NCBI RefSeq assembly: GCF_032854445.1 | Contig: NC_088300.1 | Location: forward strand, 58,380,984 to 58,444,983 | DNA length: 64,000 nucleotides | Reading direction: 5' to 3' | Source of the DNA: Liolophura sinensis | Taxonomy: Eukaryota; Mollusca; Polyplacophora; Chitonida; Chitonidae | Part shown: piece by piece, positions 10,789 through 22,909 of the stretch | Position numbering within the stretch: position 1 is the first letter of the stretch | Layout of the letters: each line of letters opens with the position of its first letter | The notes under the pieces: generated by a model | What the model was told of the DNA's origin: nothing | Seen by the model: only the letters and a program-made list of their open reading frames with translations | The model's database searches: none | Position numbers and translations under genes: made by a program

Positions 10789-10811
10789 ACCAGCTTGTCC
10801 TTGTGCGCCAT
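10789..10811 (-). CDS. probable first coding exon of the 7.6-8.5 kb gene
   Basis: On the minus strand ATG at 10811 has an A at -3 and a G at +4. It encodes MAHKDKL and meets a consensus donor (CTG|GTGAGTTT, GT at 10790-10789) in phase 0. Splicing to the acceptor at 8516 would continue as EITSKSLVT directly into MEVEVE…, with no stop. Splicing to the stronger acceptor at 8560 would instead close a 14-codon upstream frame, leaving ATG 8489 as the main start. The intron would be about 2.2 kb. Chance occurrence of so clean a Kozak plus donor in 30 bases is possible. Confidence 0.42.
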
Positions 10812-10819
10812 GATAAAGT

Positions 10820-13800
10820 CATATCTCTTGTGAGTGCTTCCTGGTGGTCGGCCTACATTTACCACACCTTTATTTACATCCAGAACCCACGAAACCTTTT
10901 ATGCCCTTAGTCAGGAGAGTATTTATTCCTGATAGGTTGTGACCTGTGAATAATACGCAATAAGTGGTTTCTGCACGACTTAAAAGCCTTTAGAAGAGTG
11001 TCAGTATCAATGATACCTCATGCATGAATTCAGATCTTGAGAAAAGAACTCATGATAGGAAAATAATGTAAGAAATTTTCCTGATTACGACGCATTTCTA
11101 TGGAAGGATAAAAGAACGTCATTCCGTGTCAGATATATAGGCCACCGTGCAGGCACTAACCTATACATGCAGTTGTATGCATATGTATCTAGGGTTATGC
11201 TAATAATGGCTGGGATCGTGATGAAAACGGACCTGTATACATGTTATCTTATTATCCATAAGCGCCCAGGCCTATGTAACCGTTATGAGTAGATGTACAA
11301 CCTGTTGAATGTAAATCTTATAAAACTCCGAGAGGGTGTTCATGAATCTATTTAGGCGTAGAAACAGACGTTCGCATACAAGTCGTCATCCACGCATAAA
11401 GGTTGAACCCATCGATTTTCGGGTAAGGGAACAGGAAAATAAGATAGACCGTCTTGTTTTACGTACGGGAGTTAAACAGTTCACTTCAATAACGAAATAT
11501 CCACTATGGGAATTGCATGCCAATGTCAACGTTTTTCCTATTACATACCCTCTCAAATACATTGACATATATATGCAGTAACTTTCGTCCGCAAAGGGAG
11601 TCGGTAATTATTTAACATAAATTTTGCCTTCACTTAAGTTTAGGCTTGGAAAACTGTTAACACACTTCATGCATTTACAAAATAACAGCTATTTTGTGGT
11701 GGTTACGGCGCTGCTTTAATGGCAACACGTTAAAAAGGAATGTTTGGAAGGTATAGCCAGTGCCTATGTAAAACCCCGTAAGTACAATGCGAATAGTCGT
11801 ATCCACTTGTAAAATGAAACGTCTAAACTGGGTCCAAAGGTACAAATCGCATGAAACAGGGTTCGCGGGCTTATATTTTCATTAGACTGTAGTTGGACTT
11901 AGTGTGTCAATCCTACAAATCGCATCATGTCAACGCAGCTTTAATGTGCAGGATACTCTCAAAGTGATAACGTAACATTTTCTGTACGCCATTGTCCACC
12001 CATGGTTGTCGTCACATGAAGCCTTTCCTTAAACCAACGACAAATGGGTAAATGAGTCTATATGTTACAAAAATAATAAAAAAGAGATACAAAGAAAATA
12101 TGATCTGCACTTGTACTCGCCGTGAATTGGGTCAGTTGGTTTGCATGGCATTAAAACAGGTCATATAGTTTGTGGGTTTTTCAAGTAACGTGTATGTTAA
12201 ATTATATTATGCACTTTAAATCAACACCACCGAGCAATACATTTCACGCAGAATGCCATACGTGTACTCGATATAGTGGCAATGTAAAGTCTGGTGGGTT
12301 CCATAGTGTCTATTAAATGACAATATCTACGACATTTGTGACTCGAAGAATATAACATGGTTCTAGAAAGCTATGTTGTATAGAAGATATTGACCAACCG
12401 GCAATAAAGACATGGTCTATACTGTGGCATATCTGCATTCTCAGTTGCGGACTTCTGATTTCTGATTGATCCTTACCATGCAATGAACTGATTTATTGGT
12501 TATTTAATAAAGCGTGGGAGCTATGTATCACTGGAGAAATCAATCACACTTTGCGGTTTAGACGCCAGTTCCCGAAGTCCTAAGGTGCTGGCAAAACGCA
12601 TGCAGTGTGACTTTAATGAAAGGGGCGGAACAAGTCGTCAACATGCACGCGAATGTGCTCTGAGAGAGAAAGACCAGGTTAGAGTGAAAACCAAAGGTGC
12701 ACCGACTTGCGCAATTTTGGCACCTTTCCAGATGAAATATCAGTCTGTAGCGTGAGCTTGAGCATTCATTCCACAGTCGGGATAGACGCTAATTCACGAA
12801 CGCAAAGCTTCCAATGGAAAGAGATTGAGAATCGATCGTCGAATAGTTATGGCATATCCCATGAATCATGTCTATTTCCCAATAACAAAACAGTCTACAT
12901 AAAGCTCGGATATCGACGATTGCCAGCCAACAACCAAGTCTCTCTCCGTCTCACTTCGCACACTCCACACATAATTTCCCACAGGAACATCCTCACTTCG
13001 ATGCATTTGTCCGAACATAACACTGTTGTAACAGATTACTATTAATTTACCGAAAACACATTGTAACTGAGACAACATACAGTTAAAGCCAGAGAGAGGA
13101 GTATGGTTTTATACAGCATGCGGCCAGCAAACTCAGGAGCATTATTTCGTGATTCAGACATGGAAATAAATCTACTATTGACCTTTAGGGCCAATCGATT
13201 TGGTCCTTGTGGTGTAAAGCCAGGAGGCCGACTTACCCCGGTATACTGATGCTGCCCTGATAACAGGTCGCTTACCCTCCCGTTTTCTCCACAAGTCAGG
13301 AAGAGCTGGTAATGCTCCCTAACGGCCCGTATTCGAGACTCATCACGAAACAAATGCAAATGGAACTAGAAGTTATTCGTAGGCTTTGACAGGAAATGGA
13401 CGCAAGTCTCGATTTATTTCCGAAGAAGATGGCGATAAAAAGTGAGTGCACGGTCCGACAGCGTGGGCGGACTACATATACAGTAATCTGTCTGAAGGGC
13501 CATATGGCCGCCAGCAATAACTGTACCTAACTGTACATCAACTGTGTGATACTCACTCTACTACATCAAAACACGCACATCTGTGGAAAACAGACTTGCT
13601 TAATGAGATAAAAGGAATACACCTTGGCGCTCGCCTTAGCTCAAGACTTACCGTTACACAGTCCAGGGGCCGGCTAACAAGTACGGGCTGATCTGAGTGC
13701 TTGGCAAGGCCCAGTACTATACGGGCATACTCACTACGTCCGCCGAGGGACTACAGCGGACATGTAGATAGATGAAAGTAGAGCTCCTGTCTGAATCTAG

Positions 13801-15574
13801 CCGGAAGTGTCAGTCTGGTGTGATTATACCAAGATGAAAGGATAGGCAAGACTTAAAGTAAACGATGTACGGTTATATACATCAGGTTATATTGTGTGTA
13901 AGGACACAGCTGTATCGTGGTGAGCTATGCTAATATACATGATGTTTGACGTATGCACACACCTTCAATCTTTAGACAGCTTGTAACACTCTATTGCTCA
14001 TCTGTTTACAAAAGTCTGATACAATCTAATGCTCTACTAGTCGAGCTCTCCGTGAGAGTCTGCATGGACGGCAGGTGCAGCTTGAGAATAACCCTGTCCA
14101 GTGGGAAACGTTTCTGGCTTAAAGTAACAGGTGCCTAAGGCTATGTAGTCTATTGATCATTCCGGCCGTTGGGCTAACTGCAGGGTTATGTACTAGTTAT
14201 ATAACAAATGAGAACAAATGTCAGCCCCCTTGGACCTGAGTCGCCAATGCTCAGGAAACTGTACCTCATTCATATAAACCTGTTCTCTAAATACTACAGT
14301 ACAACCAAAATTTATATAATTAATTGATTAAATTATTGTTCATCAACCCCGTATTTAAGATATTTTCATACGGTGCATGACTGGCTATCAGTTCATTGTT
14401 GGGGAAAGTGGAATGCCAGACTAAAACTATTTCGATAGTTACATACAGTGTAATATTACTAACGCATGTGATTTTTTAATTTTGTAGACACGTCTCAATT
14501 CAACTGTTATACTTCTTTCATTGTAGAAAAACCCAGACACGAAGATTTATCAGAGTGCTAAATAATTTCAGGTCATGAAAGAGGGTCAGGCTGGTTTAGG
14601 TACTGAGAGGGCAAGTACGATACACGTATATACAACACATTATATACAGTCTAATAAATCACACAACTTTGGGTCATTTGCAAAATATTTAGTCAGAGGT
14701 ACATGTATCTACAGTTCAAATTTTTCTTTGCAACACACAGTAAAATGTGACTTTGTCTACAACTATTACCCACTCAACCGGTATGAATTGCCAAAGCAAC
14801 GGTACTAGCATCGTCTTTGGTTTGTGTATACATTGCTTTGATCATCGTTAACAAACGTCGTGAACTGCAATAAATGTTGTTTCTGTACTTTTTACCATAG
14901 CTACATGTAGTGCTCTATCAACTGCGCAGTATTGCTTTCACAGAATGTAAACATATAAAGCAGTAACACTCGTGGCATCCCTGACAAAGAACTTAACTAA
15001 GCTGAAGAAGCAAGCAGCTGTCAACAACTGGCAGGCTCGCGAAACATTCGAGTGTATTAGTAAGGGACAACAGGCATCTGTTAACTCAGAGCGCTTTGCC
15101 ATGTCTTGCGGATAGAGGTATACAGTCGTGTTTACATGCCTATCTAGTCCAACATTCAGCCTAAGTATATCTCTTCCCGGCACATACTATTTAGACAGCT
15201 CCACTTCTATTCTTAAAACTAGAGTGTAAGTTCCACGCCCGTTCCACGTCGTTTGAAGATTGGACGTCATTGAAAGGTGCAAGAAGGATGTCAATCTATG
15301 TGACCACACGCGCGATATGTATATACCCACTTGCAATATATATTATTTACCCTGAAACTTTGTACAGATTTCCTGCTGTAGATGACGCCATTTTATCTGC
15401 TACTACATGAACGGGGTATATACACACCCGGAGAAAAGTCTTGGTACGAAGTTTCATAAAGGTCGATCCTGAACTCTCCCTATACTTGGGCTATAGAGGA
15501 TTTATAGGGAATATATGGAGACATCAGATATAATACATTTATAATAAAAGGCTACAGCATAACGAGTAAAATAC
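10820..15574. other. no gene firmly recognised
   Basis: Mostly noncoding. The minus strand around 13.2-13.7 kb carries several donor-like sites (GGG|GTAAGTC near 13213, GAGG|GTAAGCG near 13272, ACG|GTAAGTC near 13650) in a locally more GC-rich stretch that might be a promoter or 5'UTR region. No matching coding exon could be assembled. An 81-codon minus frame at 14938-15183 has acceptable codons but no splice evidence. Confidence 0.3.
12707..13045 (+). CDS. open frame of about 110 codons, unidentified
   Basis: The frame is open from a TAG near 12680 to TAA at 13045 and lacks an early ATG, so if real it is an internal or terminal exon. Codon choice is mixed and fairly coding-like (KEIENRSSNSYGISHESCLF; KLGYRRLPANNQVSLRL). 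No convincing acceptor fixes its left edge. A 68-codon frame on the other strand overlaps. Treated as a weak candidate. Confidence 0.15.
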   Translation: MRNFGTFPDEISVCSVSLSIHSTVGIDANSRTQSFQWKEIENRSSNSYGISHESCLFPNNKTVYIKLGYRRLPANNQVSLRLTSHTPHIISHRNILTSMHLSEHNTVVTDYY

Positions 15575-16130
15575 CAGTGAAATACGATTGACTCTGGTTA
15601 GTTTACCTCAGTTATGGTTTTATTGTAGGCTAACTCTTCATTTGAGCGCTTAAATAGTAACAAACTACATGTCCTCTAGCACTTTGGCTTAGGCCGAATT
15701 GTAAGTAAAATAGGCAATGATGTTAATTGCAGTTGCATTGTTTAATGTTATTGTATGTGATAACTTAACTTTGGCTTAAGCCGAATTACAAGTAAAATAA
15801 GCAGTGATTTTAACTGCAATTTATTAGACGTCACTGGTCTTGACGAATTGCTCAAACTGTTGTGTTGTCATCACATACAATAACATTAAACAATGCAACG
15901 GCACCAGGCCCTGGAAGATCACACAATTCCACTAAATGGGTTGATGACAGCGTAACAGTTTGAGCAATTCGTCGAGAAAAGTGACTTCTAATAAATTGCA
16001 GTTAACATCACTGCATATTTTACTTGCAATTCGGCTTAAGCCAAAGTTAAGTTATCACATACAATAACATTAAACAATGCAACAACACCAGGCCCTGGAA
16101 GATCACACAATTTAACTAAATGGGTTGATT
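15575..16130. repeat. rearranged Rep245 copy forming a long foldback
   Basis: The left arm at about 15732-15880 (from GTTGCATTGTTTAATGTTAT through GGCTTAAGCCGAATT to GTTGTCATCAC) is repeated in inverted orientation at about 15940-16083 with high identity. The loop block beginning ATACAATAACATTAAACAAT (about 15872-15945) recurs directly after the right arm (about 16058-16130). Upstream, 15575-15735 is a partial Rep245 start (TTTACCTCAGTTATGGTTTT). Transcribed, this would make a hairpin with arms of about 145 bp. Confidence 0.85.
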
Positions 16131-16134
16131 CATT

Positions 16135-17318
16135 TTGACATTGTTGTGTCACTCAGTAGTCAACTAATACAGTAATGGTTGTTTAACAGCGTACTCAAGA
16201 ACATTTCACTTACATGATTAGTGTCATGGGCAGGGGAAGCCGGTGTCTCTGAAGTAAATCACCGGTCTTTGCCAAGTCATTAAAGTACTTTTCCAAATGC
16301 GAGGGACACATGTTTACTGAGTGTCGTCAGGGAGCTCACTATGTATACCATATTGGTGAAACCCCAGTGCTCTCCAAAAAACTCCATGAAAGACAAATTT
16401 ACCTCTCCTACGACCGGCGTTTATCGCTTATTGACACCAAACCCCAAATTACAATGGAGGTAGAAAAACATCAGAAATTCTCTGTTCTAAGCCGAGAATT
16501 AACAAAGACGTCAATTGTTGGACGATTCGAAAAGACGAACACCCCACAGTCACAATACCACTCTTCACCCAACATGCATGTCACCGTGCTTATAGGGATA
16601 CCCTAGATATCGTCTCTGTTATTAAAGAATATTGTGTTTGAATTTCGTCATAGAGCTTGACTTACCCTTTGCTGACATGGGCACCAGTACGTACGTCTAG
16701 TTGATCACGTACCAGGCTATAGGTTGGTGAACAGATATATGGGAGTGACAAGTCTAACGGTTGTTACGTCGTTGTCTCCACGGAGCAGCTCGTCGCTAAT
16801 ATCGCCAATTTGCACCGATACATGTGTCTGCTTCAGCAGGATTATGTGGCCTTTATCCATGATCCAGTATTTCTGTTACATTATCTTGTCACCAGTATAT
16901 CACAAGGTTAGTGTCACACAATGGCTCTCGTCCTAAAGGTCGAGGATAGCCTCCAACCAATATAAAAGCGTGGTTTCCAGCCCGGCTTTACTTAACAATT
17001 TAGACATGATAATAAGAGTAAAAAAACTTCAACTCCTTAAAATTGTTCCACTAATCGCATAAACGCGTATGTAGCAAAACAGGTAAAAAAAACGCAGAGC
17101 TCGTTGTCATACCGACAATACGCAGTAAGTGAGGTTGTTTTCTTTATCAGATGTTGAGTGAAGGTTATTGCAACAGACAGGTACTGAATCTATTCATTAT
17201 CTAGGAGGTCGTTTTTTTTTAAACCTCGTGATTTATAAATGTAATTCCACATCATTGTGTGTGCATATGTATTTCCACGGGAAAGAGAATGGCAGCTTAG
17301 GGGATGGCAGAAACACAA
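16135..17318. other. no gene recognised
   Basis: A 98-codon plus frame at 16310-16606 is not supported by splice sites or recognisable motifs. No repeat family is seen. Confidence 0.35.
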
Positions 17319-17321
17319 CAC

Positions 17322-17835
17322 ACAATAAACCTTAATAAAGGCATATGACTCATAAACAAAACATATATCACCATCAAGTGACAAGACAAGTGCATTAAAC
17401 CTATAGGCCTGAATAAAGGCATATGACTCATAAACAAACATATATCACCATCAAGTGACAAGACACGTGCATTAAACCTATAGGCCTAAATAAAGGCATA
17501 TGACTCATAAACAAAACGTATATCACCATCAAGTAACAAGACACGTGCATTAAATTTAATTCTTTATTTGTTTGGTGTTTTACGCCGTACTCAAGAATAT
17601 TTCGCTTATAAGACGGCGGCCAGCATTATGGTGGGAGGAAACGGGGCACAGCCCGGGGGAAACCCACGACCATGCGTAGGTTACTGGCACACCTTCCCAC
17701 TTACGACCGGAGGGGAAACCAGCATGAGACGTGCACTAAGCTTATAGGCCTAAATTAAGGCATATGACCCATAAATAAAACATATATCACCATCAAGTGA
17801 CAAGACACGTGCATTAAACCTAAAGTCCTGAACAA
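17322..17835. repeat. 77/78-bp tandem repeat, four units, split by a SINE
   Basis: The marker GCATATGAC starts at 17341, 17419, 17496 and 17760, each followed by CATAAACAAAAC…TATCACCATCAAGTGACAAG. The first spacings are 78 and 77. The last becomes 78 after subtracting the inserted SINE (174 bp) and one 12-bp target duplication. Confidence 0.95.
17555..17728 (-). mobile_element. SINE family 1, 5'-truncated copy inside a tandem repeat
   Basis: Reverse-oriented 3' part of the family (TGGTGTTTTACGCCGTACTC onward), ending in the GGCCGG…CCAGCATGAG region, without the tRNA head. Flanked by ACGTGCATTAAA (17543-17554) and ACGTGCACTAAG (17729-17740), a 12-bp target-site duplication with two mismatches. 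Confidence 0.92.
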
Positions 17836-18288
17836 GCGTGCATAGTTAAAGGCGTCATAATTATAATCACTGGGAGCATTTACTAGAGAGATGATATATA
17901 GCTGCACAAGACTGAGAGTTTAGAATAGCACCATGTCAAAGAAGGCGCAAAAAATGGCACTAAATAAATCATTTTGATGACAACAAATCCACATGCATGA
18001 TGAGGTAGACGAATTAGCACTACTACTCCGTAGGAGACTAATTAACACTGGAACAAACCGCTTGCTGTGTGTCAGTTGCCACTTGAACAAATCATTTAGT
18101 TGACGTCGACAAATTCATGTGAGGATTCAGAAAATTAATTAACACTACAACAAAGCACTCACCAGGAGATAAATCAACAATCCAACTCACTAGTGGCTGT
18201 ATAAAGGTGTCTCTGGAACACATTCAATGCCTGACTTATAACGCAACAAAATAACACGTACAGCAAGGCAACACCTGACTTCAAGAAG

Positions 18289-18912
18289 CAGTGCAGCCAC
18301 AGGCCACCTGACGGCCCGAGAACGTGGAACCACAGAGCACCTCACCTGACGGCCCGAGAACGTGGAACCACAGAGCACCTGACCTGACGTCAAGAGAACG
18401 TGGAACCACAGAATAGTTCGCCTGACTGCACTACAAAGTGGAACCACAGAACACCTCACCTGACTGCACGACAAAGTGGCACCACATAGCACCTCACCTG
18501 ACGGCCCGAGAACGTGGAACCACAGAATAACTCGCCTGACAGCACGACAACGTGGAACCACAGAGCATCTTACCTGTTGAAACGACAAAGTGCAAGCGCA
18601 GAACACCTCACCTGACTGCACGATGCAGTGGAATCACAGAACACCTCACCTGACGGCCCGAGAACGTGGAACCACAGAATAACTCGCCTGACGGCACGAC
18701 AACGTGGAACAACAGAGCATCTTACCTGATGAAACGACAAAGTGCAAGCGCAGAACCCCTCACCTGACTGCACGATGCAGTGGAATCACAGAACACCTCA
18801 CCTGACTGCACGATACAGTGGAACCACAGAGCACCTCAACTGACTGCACGATGCAGTGGAACCACAGAGCACCTCACCTGACTGCACAACACTGAGGAAC
18901 CACAGATTACCT
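18289..18912. repeat. 38-bp minisatellite, about 16 units, with a 152-bp higher-order unit
   Basis: CCTGAC starts at 18307, 18345 and 18383, so the period is 38 bp (CCTGACGGCCCGAGAACGTG then GAACCACAGAGCACCTCA). A four-unit block is itself repeated: CACAGAATAACTCGCCTGAC recurs at 18521 and 18673, 152 bp apart. Open minus frames of 143 and 67 codons across it are repeat artefacts. Confidence 0.95.
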
Positions 18913-19102
18913 CAGATTACCAAGGGGCACCTCACCCTACTGCATGACACAGCACACAATACACCTGACAGAGCATACAACCTATTGTACCTGTTTAAGT
19001 TGTTAGTTAGACAAATTGCATTAGCAACACGATACTGTTCAGGTGGCAGAAAGGGGTGCAAATGGCAGTTTAATAGTGCTACATTTAAATGACTAAACTT
19101 AC

Positions 19103-19314
19103 CATTCAATGAGAGAATGTAAGCATGGACAAATCACACTGCTGTGTGCATGGACAATTTGCACAGTATCCCAACAATGACTGAGTTGAAAAACGCCACT
19201 ATGTCTCAAAGGCCTGAGCGAGTCATAAATTTTCATTGTACTCCACCTCTTTTCCGTCGTGGGGCGTGGCACAGTGCTATTCATGATTGCCAGTTCATTT
19301 ATTACACTGTTCAA
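19103..19314 (-). CDS. possible internal exon (70 codons), unidentified
   Basis: On the minus strand the frame is open from just after an AG (CTCTAATTAG, 19316-19315) to a strong donor (TTGAATG|GTAAGTTT, GT at 19102-19101). It reads for example PRPTTEKRWSTMKIYDSLRP and CWDTVQIVHAHSSVICPCLH. The codons look coding, but the acceptor's pyrimidine tract is poor. If spliced, the following intron would contain the 38-bp minisatellite. No family resemblance was recognised. Confidence 0.3.
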
Positions 19315-20276
19315 CTAATTAGAGGCTGTGTATAACACCGGATAGATGGTGGTCACCTACAGAATTCGCTGCGAGAGTCGAACACTGACGTTTAGGGCTT
19401 CAGAAGCGATCGAGGCCTGCTTAAAATCGACCCCGACTCATAGACTCTGACATGAGGTTGCCTCGTATCCGCGTTGCAATGTTCCAACAAAGACTTGCTA
19501 CAATAGAGATTCTTGGCGCTTTTGTCTAGAAATCTGCAAATCAAAGCACCACAACCTCCAGCCTACCGCGATGATATTGAATGCCATCTGCAGAGATCTC
19601 CATCTCACCCACGTTTCTGATTGACTGGTCTCTCCGTGAGACAGTTCGCGCAAATATCTCCATGGTAAATCACGAGCTTTTTGTTTTCGTTATTAATTGG
19701 GCACACCTCTAATATGAGTAAGGAGACTGAAAAATTGTACGCAATAACTATATCTTAACCACAAGTTTATTTATTCCACCCATCCAGAATGGGTGGCTAG
19801 TGAGAATGTGCAAGAGTTTGGATGGGATGGTGACCTAGACAGAATTCGACATGAGCATTGGCCGGTGATATATTTACATGGCCAAGTCAGCACCCACAAA
19901 AGGCTAAGAATCCAAATCAACTGTAACATTTGCAGTGTAAATGTACACTGGCTGTGAGCCCACTAAATTTATGAGACAAATTAAAGGCGATTCTCACAAT
20001 GGAATGGAAAAATAAAATTGAATCCAACATGAGTGACAAAGTGTGGGTGCACTATGTACCAGATTAAGTGCTATTATTATTTGTCTGTTTGGAAGGAATT
20101 TCTTATTAATAATTCAGAAATAATTTTAATGATTTAAACACAAATGTATCTGTCATCAGGGGCATCTTTGAATGCATTTTGGTATCCAGCCTTTGATTTT
20201 ATATTGTCCACAATATAGAAACGGTTGCTTTATTTACCCACACCAGCATCACCATGATAATGGTTCATAGTTTCTA

Positions 20277-20396
20277 TGCTACAAAGGTAAAGGGTATGAA
20301 TGATGCAAATGTAAACATTTTGTGTGCTACAAAGATAAACAGTTTATATCCTGTAAAAGTAAAGAGATTATATGCAACAAAAGCTGTTATTTTGTC
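20277..20396. repeat. 24-bp tandem repeat, five diverged units
   Basis: Units TGCTACAAAGGTAAAGGGTA+TGAA (20277), TGCTACAAAGATAAACAGTT+TATA (20325) and TGCAACAAAAGC… (20373) align at 24 bp. Because 24 is divisible by three, a 72-codon plus frame reads as an octapeptide repeat (YATKVKGM, CATKINSL, YPVKVKRL, YATKAVIL). Probably not coding. Confidence 0.75.
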
Positions 20397-20680
20397 GCCA
20401 CGAACCGACGTTAAACACATCTGTAGGCTGTATGGCAGAAAAGAAAACACCACGATTGTGGCAAACATATAGCTACGCCTTCCGTGTTGATCAACCAAAC
20501 AAATTCCTCGATATTGCCACAGCTATAGTTTTGTTGCAAATAAACAGGCACTGCATTAAGACATTGCACATGCAACCTTCATTCAATAGTTTTGACTTTG
20601 AGGTCGGAGGTTAGACCCCGGTTAACACATCTCGACTGCAGTTTTGTATCATGGAATTTTCGTGAGGTACCTGGTCAAGA

Positions 20681-20920
20681 TTTTATTTATTTTTTTGATT
20701 AGTGTTTTACGCCGTATTCAAGAATATTTTAATTATACGACAGAATTATGGTTGGGGGAAACCGGGCAGAGTCCCCTGGAAACCCACGAGCATCCGCAGG
20801 TTGCCAGCAAACCTTCCCATTTACGGGCGGAGGGAAAGCCAGCATGAGATGGACTTTAACTCCCATCGGCTGCATTGGTGAGAAGCTCCTGGATCATTGT
20901 GCCGTGCTGGCGTGCTAAGC
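20681..20920 (-). mobile_element. SINE family 1, diverged, nearly full length
   Basis: Reverse-oriented, from an AT-rich tail (20681-20698) through AGTGTTTTACGCCGTATTC to the degraded tRNA-related head (GGATCATTGTGCCGTGCTGG). Many substitutions and loss of the A-box end mark an old copy. Confidence 0.88.
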
Positions 20921-21816
20921 CCCTGGGGTCACAAAAGCTAGAGTTTCCTTAAGACTAGGTCATATTTAAGTCATGGGATTGACAAGGTTACCTCATGAGG
21001 AGCAAAGGTTTACTGTCTCAAGATTGTGTCGAGTTTACGTCAAGGATTGGTGAGGTACCTGATGGAGAGGAAGGTTATACCCAAGTGATATGTCAAATCA
21101 CCTATACCCAGATAGTCGGCTGCCACAATGCTGCTTACGACACCAGTTGAACAAATGTTCATGTAAGAACTGCTAGTTCTTGTCGAACCACAACTGACTT
21201 TAACCAGTTTTGAACACAAGGTATGGAGCAAAGGTGAGTTAAGCCAGTTTTAACTTCACGGCATAAGACTCAACAGATGTCTGAAAGTCATGGATAAAAA
21301 GAATTCCACATTTACAAAAACATACACAGAATAAAAGTAATGTTTCAAAAAGACAGCAAAACGTTCTAATGAAGTCTCTGGACAACCCGTCTCTCATGTC
21401 TCTTATTCGTGCTGTTTTAGTGTCAGTATTTCCTCAGGCCGATAGACGTTATCCCATATTGAGTTAAAATGAGCTTGTTTCCTTGGTAAACAATCTCAGA
21501 CACTGGATTCCCATCGCAATACTTAAAGGGTTATTTCCGTCAGTCCACCATCGGTTATTTTAAGTCGGTGACTAATGCTGGAGCCGACTGCATATAGCAA
21601 AGGCCCATTTATAAAGGGAGAATCATCCCCAGACAGAAGACTAGGGCTCCCATGATCAAGGCAAAAACGTTGGGTCATTCAACTATTTAACCTTTTCTCT
21701 ACGGTACTGCTTTAAGTGGTGGTTCACAAGCTTCGAGTAAATATATCACCATGAGAAAATACTGCCAACATCCCCAAACACTATGTTGATAACCCCTAGA
21801 ATATTAGATTCCAGTT

Positions 21817-22080
21817 TTATAGAATATAGTGCTGGGACGAAATCAAGCAAATGATGACTACTGGCGTCAATTCTGGTTTAAAATCGTACTGACAGAAGGA
21901 GCAGAATATGCATAGCATTTGTATGCAGAACGCAACCCAAGCAAAGAAAAACTGAACAAAACCTTGAACTGCTTGATGGGGATGTGTGCTGACGAGTTTA
22001 TGGTCACCAAATTCAAGGGAGCGGATGGATATGTGATAACAAATCCGGCTGTCTCCGAATGAATTCTCAATACACATCAA
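21817..22080 (-). CDS. possible downstream exon with a hydrophobic segment
   Basis: A frame open to a stop at 21817 reads CIENSFGDSRICYHISIRSL followed by a hydrophobic stretch (FVQFFFAWVAFCIQMLCIF) that could span a membrane. An AG at 22082-22081 would join it in phase 0 to the donor of the exon at 22910-23092. The pyrimidine tract is weak, no polyadenylation signal is obvious downstream, and the link is conjecture. Confidence 0.2.
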   Translation of the reverse strand: MMCIENSFGDSRICYHISIRSLEFGDHKLVSTHPHQAVQGFVQFFFAWVAFCIQMLCIFCSFCQYDFKPELTPVVIICLISSQHYIL

Positions 22081-22704
22081 CTGCATACTGATCAAGAGTA
22101 CATCTGTAGTTTTCTCGGGCTAACCCTCTATCTGCTCGCTACACTGCGCGGTTCTTAAGGTACCTTTTGTTAAGGCCTACACGGTAGCGAAAACAGTGTG
22201 AAAGACATAGCGGATTTCCAAAGCCGTGTAGTGTGGTCTTCGGCCGTTTGTGAGATACGTATGATAATATCTTCTCCACCTACGCCATCCTCTCATTCCT
22301 ATCACCCCATATCGTTTTATACTCTTTTCTACAGCAAGGCATTGTGTACAGTATTGTCTTGCTTTCGAGTGATCCTTTAAAAAGTATGTTTCAAAAGTAT
22401 GAATTTAAATGGCGAGTTAAAATGGATATTCAGGTTCTTTCGCATCTGTACCAATACTGTACTCACTAATGAATCCATTTATGTATAACTATTGACGAAT
22501 ACTGCTATAACATTTTAATACTCCATTTGTTGGCACTATGTTAAAGAGATGTTATCCTCAGTATTCTGTTAGAGGGCAACCTTATAACCGGTCTGTAACG
22601 CTGCCACACAAAACGCGGGATGTATAAGTCCTAACCTTAATACTGCTTGGTTTTACTGGTAAACGTCAGCACTATATAAGCATAGACATTAAAACCGGGA
22701 CAGC

Positions 22705-22762
22705 AGAAACCGGTGAAATCCAACCCCTTTACCTCAGTTGTGGTTTTATTCTATCTCAGGTC
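22705..22762 (+). repeat. Rep245 5' fragment
   Basis: ACCGGTGAAAT…TTTACCTCAGTTGTGGTTTTA matches the start of the Rep245 family seen at 45.88 kb. Confidence 0.4.
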
Positions 22763-22797
22763 TAAGTATAGTTACATGCACGTTCAAAGACCAAAAT

Positions 22798-22902
22798 CCC
22801 CCGGGCTCCGCCCGGTTTCCTTCCTAATGGCGGCTGCTTTCGTATAAGAGAATTATTCTTGAGCACGGCGTAAAACACCAATCAAACAAGCAAATAAATC
22901 AA
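22798..22902 (+). mobile_element. SINE family 1, 3' fragment
   Basis: CCCGGGCTCCGCCCGGTTTC through TTGAGCACGGCGTAAAACAC and an (AAAT)-like tail. 5'-truncated and diverged. It lies immediately inside the candidate intron after the 22910-23092 exon. Confidence 0.88.
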
Positions 22903-22909
22903 AGCTTAC

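Noticed and set aside
18190-18773. Cys/Val-rich minus frames of 143 and 67 codons
   Set aside because: Translations of the 38-bp minisatellite, with no start or splice context.
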